NCBI GenBank assembly: GCA_020310875.1 | Contig: CM035437.1 | Location: 50,673,027-50,737,026, forward strand | Origin: Ceratopteris richardii | Lineage: Eukaryota > Streptophyta > Polypodiopsida > Polypodiales > Pteridaceae | Direction: 5' to 3' | Length of the DNA: 64,000 nucleotides | Shown: piece after piece, positions 59,400-64,000 of the stretch | Numbering within the stretch: the stretch's first letter is position 1 | Layout of the letters: each line of letters begins with the position of its first letter | Notes under the pieces: model-generated | What the model was told of the DNA's origin: nothing | The model's input: only the letters and a program-made list of their open reading frames with translations | Database searches by the model: none | Program-made: the position numbers and the translations under genes

Positions 59400-62300
59400 T
59401 GCTCCTCAAAGATAAAGCTATATATAAAATAATTAGGCATACCCCCGAGCTTCATCTTCTAACTTAAAAGAACCTGATTTCATCTCTCTAGTAAGATTCA
59501 TCGTTATTCAAGTTGAATAAAGAATCTATTATCTGATATCCATTCAGAAGCTTCAAGTTATTGATCGATAACTAGAGTAGAATTTACTATCTAATCATTT
59601 TGGTAAGACATCAATATAGTTTCATCTTCATTATCCTTATTGATTTCATTTATTTCTTCTATTGTTAAATGTGTGTTCTCATGAGTCACATCATCTATTG
59701 ATGTATTAATATCGATTTTTGGTCATTCATCTTCCTCATCAGTAGAATCATCATGTAGAGTATTATCCTCTTCATCAAAAAGATTAGTATCATTATCACA
59801 TATAATGATTCTAATTTCTCTTTCAGATGTTGATGTATCAGTATCTGATGTTGAATCATCAAGAGGACTTTCTTCAATCTATCTAACAATAAACTGTTCA
59901 AACAATGACCTACCTCTAAGTTGAACATGAATGACTTGCCACCAAGGGTGAGCATCTGGGTTTCTATAAAAAAATGCTTGTTCAATATGCTTAGGAAGAA
60001 TATATGGTTCTTTAGTATATCACATTACCTTGGAAGAATCAATTGCCCAAAACCCAGATAATTCCTTTCTTAATGTGGAATTACTACCTTTATACTCAAC
60101 TCGAAACCAGTCAACCTTCAAAATGACCTATCAAAATATATAAAAATAGAAACCCATTATTAGGTGCTTAAAAAATAACTAACTCTATCATAAAAAATAT
60201 AAACTTTTTTCTACCTGTTTGAATGTACGGAATGAAATTTCATAGATACAAACAATAGTTCCTACGTAACCAAGTTCACCATCTATAAGGTTCGTGTCTT
60301 TTGAGCTAGCATGTGATAGTTGCTTGAAAGAAGCAACAATACTAGAATCCTCTGTTTTACATAAAGAATCAATGGCTTTGATTCTAATATGCTGTCTAAA
60401 AGCCCACATATTAGTGAACATTCGAGCCTGCAAAAGAAATTAAATTAGTAAATAGAAACTAATATACATATATGAAGAAAACATAATATTATTAAAATAA
60501 AATTACCTTTTTTTCACAACCTATCATTAACTCTCTGTGCTCATCTGAGATTTCTTCATTATTTGCATTGGCACATTGCAAACGACTATATAGCCAATCC
60601 GTGAAAGAAGATATATTTGTAATCTCATTATTATCAAGATTATGTCTATATCTTTTGTTCTTTGCCTTTTACTTCAGAGATTTTGAAGTTCCTATTCGTC
60701 CTCACTAAGGAATGCTTGCATGCATTCGCTATTATATGTTACAAAAGTAGAAACATCATTTTTTTCTTGAAATGTAAAATGGAACTCCCTTACCTGATAA
60801 TACTTCATTTGTTATTTTTGAAGAAGACTCATTGGTCCATGCACGTGGAGCTTCTTCATGAACTCTTTCAAGGTACTCACTAACGTAATACATGCACTCT
60901 TCAAGCATCCAACCCTTTGCCATGGATCCTTCTGGTTTTGCTCTTTGTCGCACATAACCTTTTACTATTCCCATAAATCGCTCAACCCAAAACATCCATC
61001 GAGTGTTGACAACACCCGCAATCTCTATTTCATCTACAAGATGGACTAATAAATGAAACTGAATATCAAAAAATGAAGTAGGAAGCTCTTTCTCCATCAA
61101 ACATAGTAGCTCTTTGCATTCACGTTTTTTTTGTGGGATCGAGTTTTTGTCAATCTCTTTTGATGTAATCCACCTATACATATCATAAAAAAATTATAAT
61201 GAAGTTAATTCAAAAACAAAAGATATCCAATATTCATACATATTAAATATAAAAGTATCATTACCTTACAAACAATCCAAGATGATAGATCACATCTCGT
61301 ACTCCTTTCATTGTACATCCATATATAACCTAAGGTAAAATATGTTTCAAAAAGTTATGCTGGTCATGGGTCTTTAACCCAGATAAGCTCTTATCATCCA
61401 TAGTAAACAGTTTTGAAAAGATGCTCCATATCATGTAGGAGTCCTAATCAATTGAATCCTATTGTTGATAGTCTGTATCTCTTTTGTTGTAAGTACCCAA
61501 GGAGCAGGTGCATAAGTCATTTCCTGTCGATGTCTATCAAAAAATGGCCATAACTTTGGTTTTGAGTTTTGATCTTTCAAATCATTCCTTGGTGCTATGG
61601 TATCTTTTATTCCAAGAAGATGGTGCCATAGTGAATAACCAATATTCTTGAATATATGCATAGGATCAAGAAGATGCCATACTTTTAACTCTTTCCAGTA
61701 CTCCAAAGAATACCATATTGATACGTTTTTTGCGAGTGCCAATTTTCCTTTACCTCTCTTCACATACTCATTATCTTCATCATCATTGAAGATTTCTAAT
61801 TCTGGATCTATCAGAGGTCCATCTGTCCATTTTTATACCAATCCATAGGCATCATAGGTTTTGGACACTGACCTATTTCAAGCTTTCCATTAAAATGTAT
61901 CGCTTCTCTTTTAAATCTTAATGGATGATCATTAGGCAAGAATCTTCGATGTCAAAGATAAATATTTTTGTTGAGATTCTTACTATAGATTGATCTCAAC
62001 CAATCATCACAATATGGACAAGCTTTATAACCCTGAGTAGAAATTTGTGCATCATGAAAATGATAAAAATATAATTAGATTAAATCACATTTATTTATAT
62101 GCATATTGAATAAAAAAATTACATCAATACCTGGACAAACACCATATCCTGAAAAATCATGAATAGTCCAAGCCATAATACCATGAACCATAATATGTCT
62201 TTCATTGATGCTTTTCGATACATCAATGACATTAATACCTCTCCATAACTCTTGGAGATCGTCAATGAGAGGAGCAAGATATATATTCATATCTTTAACT

Positions 62301-62865
62301 TGCCTTTTGCCTCGGATTAAAAGTGAAAGCATTAAATGTTCCTTTTTAATGCTAAGATATGGCGGAAGATTGTAGTTTATGACTACCACTGGCCATGTTG
62401 ACCATTTACAGGATTTCATGGAGAATGGATTAACCCCATCTAATGCAACTCCTAACTTTAGATTCTATGGATTTTGTGCAAATTTAGGCCATGTAGAATC
62501 AATATGCTGAAAAGCAACACTATCATGAGGAATTCTGATTATTCCCTCAGTACTTTTATGATCATGTCCCCGTGTCAAAAGCTTTGATCATTCAGGGCTT
62601 TGAAACATATGTCCAATCCGTGGAGCCAATGGAAAATGTCTCAATACTTTTTTTGGGATTTTACCTTCTTCGTCCTTATATCGAGGAGATTGACATTTGG
62701 GACATGTCAAAGAGCTTGCATATTCACCTCTATATAAAATACAATCGTTAGGACATGCATGTATACATTGATAATCTATACCAAGATTGTTGATTATCTT
62801 CTTCATTTCATCATATGAGGTAGGAAGAATATTCTGACTTGGTAAAAGCTTTTCAGATAATAACC
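59400..62865 (-). pseudogene. tnp2: CACTA transposase (TNP2-like) pseudogene
   Basis: Minus-strand remnant of the TNP2/En-Spm transposase, which excises and reinserts CACTA transposons. In order: exon from an acceptor-like CTTACAG with YQCIHACPNDC and CPKCQSPRY (62806-62588); LGVALDGVNPF, WPVVVINYNLPPY and MLSLLIRGKRQ (to 62075); GYKACPYCDD and a TGA-broken HRRFLPNDHPLR; LLDPMHIFKNIGYSLWHHLL (61763-61431); FFDIQFHLLVHLVDE and RAKPEGSMAKGWMLEECMYY (61181-60756). A C-terminal part fits DUF4216 (VDWFRVEYKG, YILPKHIEQAFFYRN, near 60120-59930). At least several stops and frame changes and an acidic, broken tail show it is dead. Introns of the ancestral gene account for some gaps. Confidence 0.85.
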
Positions 62866-62929
62866 TGTAAGTTCATCAAAAAAAGATATATTAAAAAAAG
62901 TAAATAAATAAAGATACATATATATATGC

Positions 62930-63230
62930 ATATAATTTTATATATGTGTATGCTTATGTGTATGTGTATGTGGATGTGTATATTCATGTGCATGTGTATA
63001 CATTTGTGTATGTGTATATGTATATATGTATGTATATGTGTTTTATAGGTGTATATGTATGTATATATACGTATGTGCATGTGTATGCATATATGTATAT
63101 GTATGTGTGTATACATGTGTATGTATGTATGTATGTATGTATGTATATATGTGTATATATGTATGAATGTGTATGTATGTATGTACATGTATGTATGCAT
63201 GTGTAGCTGTGTATATTTGATTTCGTTTTT
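62930..63230. repeat. (TGTA)n microsatellite next to the TNP2 exon
   Basis: TATG/TGTA-type repeats, lying upstream (minus-strand sense) of the first recognised TNP2 exon and probably inside one of its introns. Frames rich in Tyr/Val/Cys or His/Ile are artefacts. Confidence 0.9.
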
Positions 63231-63340
63231 AATTTTTTTTTTGTATATTATGGTTTGCAGATTTTCATATCTAGACCATTGAATCGTCTGGCGGTTTCCC
63301 ATTTTATAGTCAATCTATTACCTGCCTTGCTAAGCTATTG
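63231..63340. other. Short spacer with no recognised feature
   Basis: Unique-looking sequence between the microsatellite and the foldback. It may hold a further upstream piece of the transposon but gives no recognisable motif. Confidence 0.4.
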
Positions 63341-63652
63341 ACAAATATTAAGTATCAGTTAGCTATGAAGGTATTAAGTCATCTGTAAAATGGGAGGATC
63401 AAATTTATCGCGAATATTTTGAAAGATGCATGAATAGTTTTAAAGGATGAGCGGATAAAAGTGTCCATTCAATGCAAGTTCTTGTTCTTACCTTAGCTAA
63501 AGTAAGAATAAAAACTTGCATTGAATGGACATTTTTTTTATGCCCATCCTTTAAAATTATTTTTCCATCCTTCAAAATCTTCGAGATAAATTTGCTCCTC
63601 CCATTTTACAGATGACTTAATACCTACATAGCTAACTGATACTTAATATTTG
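63341..63652. mobile_element. Foldback/MITE-like inverted repeat, 312 bp
   Basis: Two arms of about 156 bases, ACAAATATTAAG... and ...CTTAATATTTGT, are inverted copies of each other with a modest number of mismatches. They meet at a palindromic centre TTAGCTAA at 63493-63500. A transcript from either strand would form one long hairpin. No convincing target duplication is visible (GCTATTG on the left, ATGCAAA on the right). It has no coding capacity, as expected of a miniature element or a hairpin source of small RNAs. Confidence 0.85.
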
Positions 63653-63880
63653 TATGCAAAAGAGTTACCAACACAAATATTAGGTCAACTAAAATAGGAG
63701 AAACATATGTGTCAAGAAGATTCTAAAGGTTGGGTGGAGAATTCTAAAGGCTAGATGGACAAAACATCTTCATTCGATACAGGTATGTATAATTTGACCT
63801 TACTCTCATAACATGTGTATGTGTTTATATGTGTGTGTATGTTTATATGTGTGTATAGATTCATGTATATTATGTGTATG
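63653..63880. other. Gene-free stretch
   Basis: Contains a short repeat AGATTCTAAAGG...AGAATTCTAAAGG near 63718-63750 and then TGTA-type simple sequence. No gene or known element seen. Confidence 0.5.

Positions 63881-64000
<120 letters not shown>

Overview
This window looks like repeat-dominated nuclear DNA from a land plant. The evidence is plant-type telomere-like TTTAGGG repeats, a copia element primed by initiator-Met tRNA, two gypsy families, a CACTA-type (TNP2) transposase relic and a CACTACAAGAAA transposon terminus. I see no ordinary single-copy host gene, no rRNA or tRNA gene and no bacterial or organellar sequence. The lineage cannot be fixed from the sequence. The load of nested elements and a gypsy with an unusual FIDD catalytic box fit a large plant genome (fern, lycophyte or gymnosperm would be my guess, weakly held).

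Layout. Bases 1-3508 are the 3' half of an LTR retrotransposon: a long coiled-coil reading frame open to the left edge and broken by one in-frame TAG, a short basic ORF, a polypurine tract and a ~0.9 kb LTR. Bases 3509-33125 are a ~30 kb domain of degenerate TTTAGGG repeats, all in one orientation. This domain is organised into about four higher-order units of roughly 5.5-9.2 kb. Each unit carries three copies of one unidentified minus-strand coding-like fragment (full, full, truncated) and one or more copies of an AT-rich block. Units 1 and 2 also share a decayed copia protease-integrase fragment, and unit 4 carries a solo LTR with a target-site duplication. Bases 33140-34503 are a copia 3' fragment, followed by a CACTA terminus with subterminal repeats (34504-34880), a GA microsatellite and a possible tRNA-derived SINE.

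Bases 35202-49574 are a decayed plus-strand gypsy element (gag-protease-RT, then RNase H-integrase) split by a nested minus-strand gypsy (36676-47819). The nested element has an intact 1,123-residue pol frame but a gag/protease region with one stop and two frame changes. Bases 49575-57470 are a CA/TA-rich microsatellite interrupted by an almost intact 6.5 kb copia element (50586-57094, minus strand). That element has 1,006-bp LTRs, a TTACA target duplication, a primer site and a polypurine tract, with only one nonsense codon and one frameshift in gag-pol. Bases 57498-58191 hold a small exon-like gene remnant on the plus strand. Bases 59400-62865 hold a minus-strand TNP2 transposase pseudogene, and an almost perfect 312-bp foldback lies at 63341-63652. 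Microsatellites fill most of the remaining space up to the right edge.

The genes here act only as transposon machinery. Gag forms the particle, protease/RT/RNase H/integrase copy and insert the retroelements, and TNP2 would cut and move CACTA DNA. The likely order of events, by nesting and decay, is: array growth and unit duplication after copia-fragment capture; the old plus-strand gypsy; the nested FIDD gypsy; then the ~1% LTR-divergent copia. I found no convincing new molecular system. The strongest candidates for follow-up are the telomere-like higher-order array with its repeated unknown coding fragment, and the FIDD-type gypsy.
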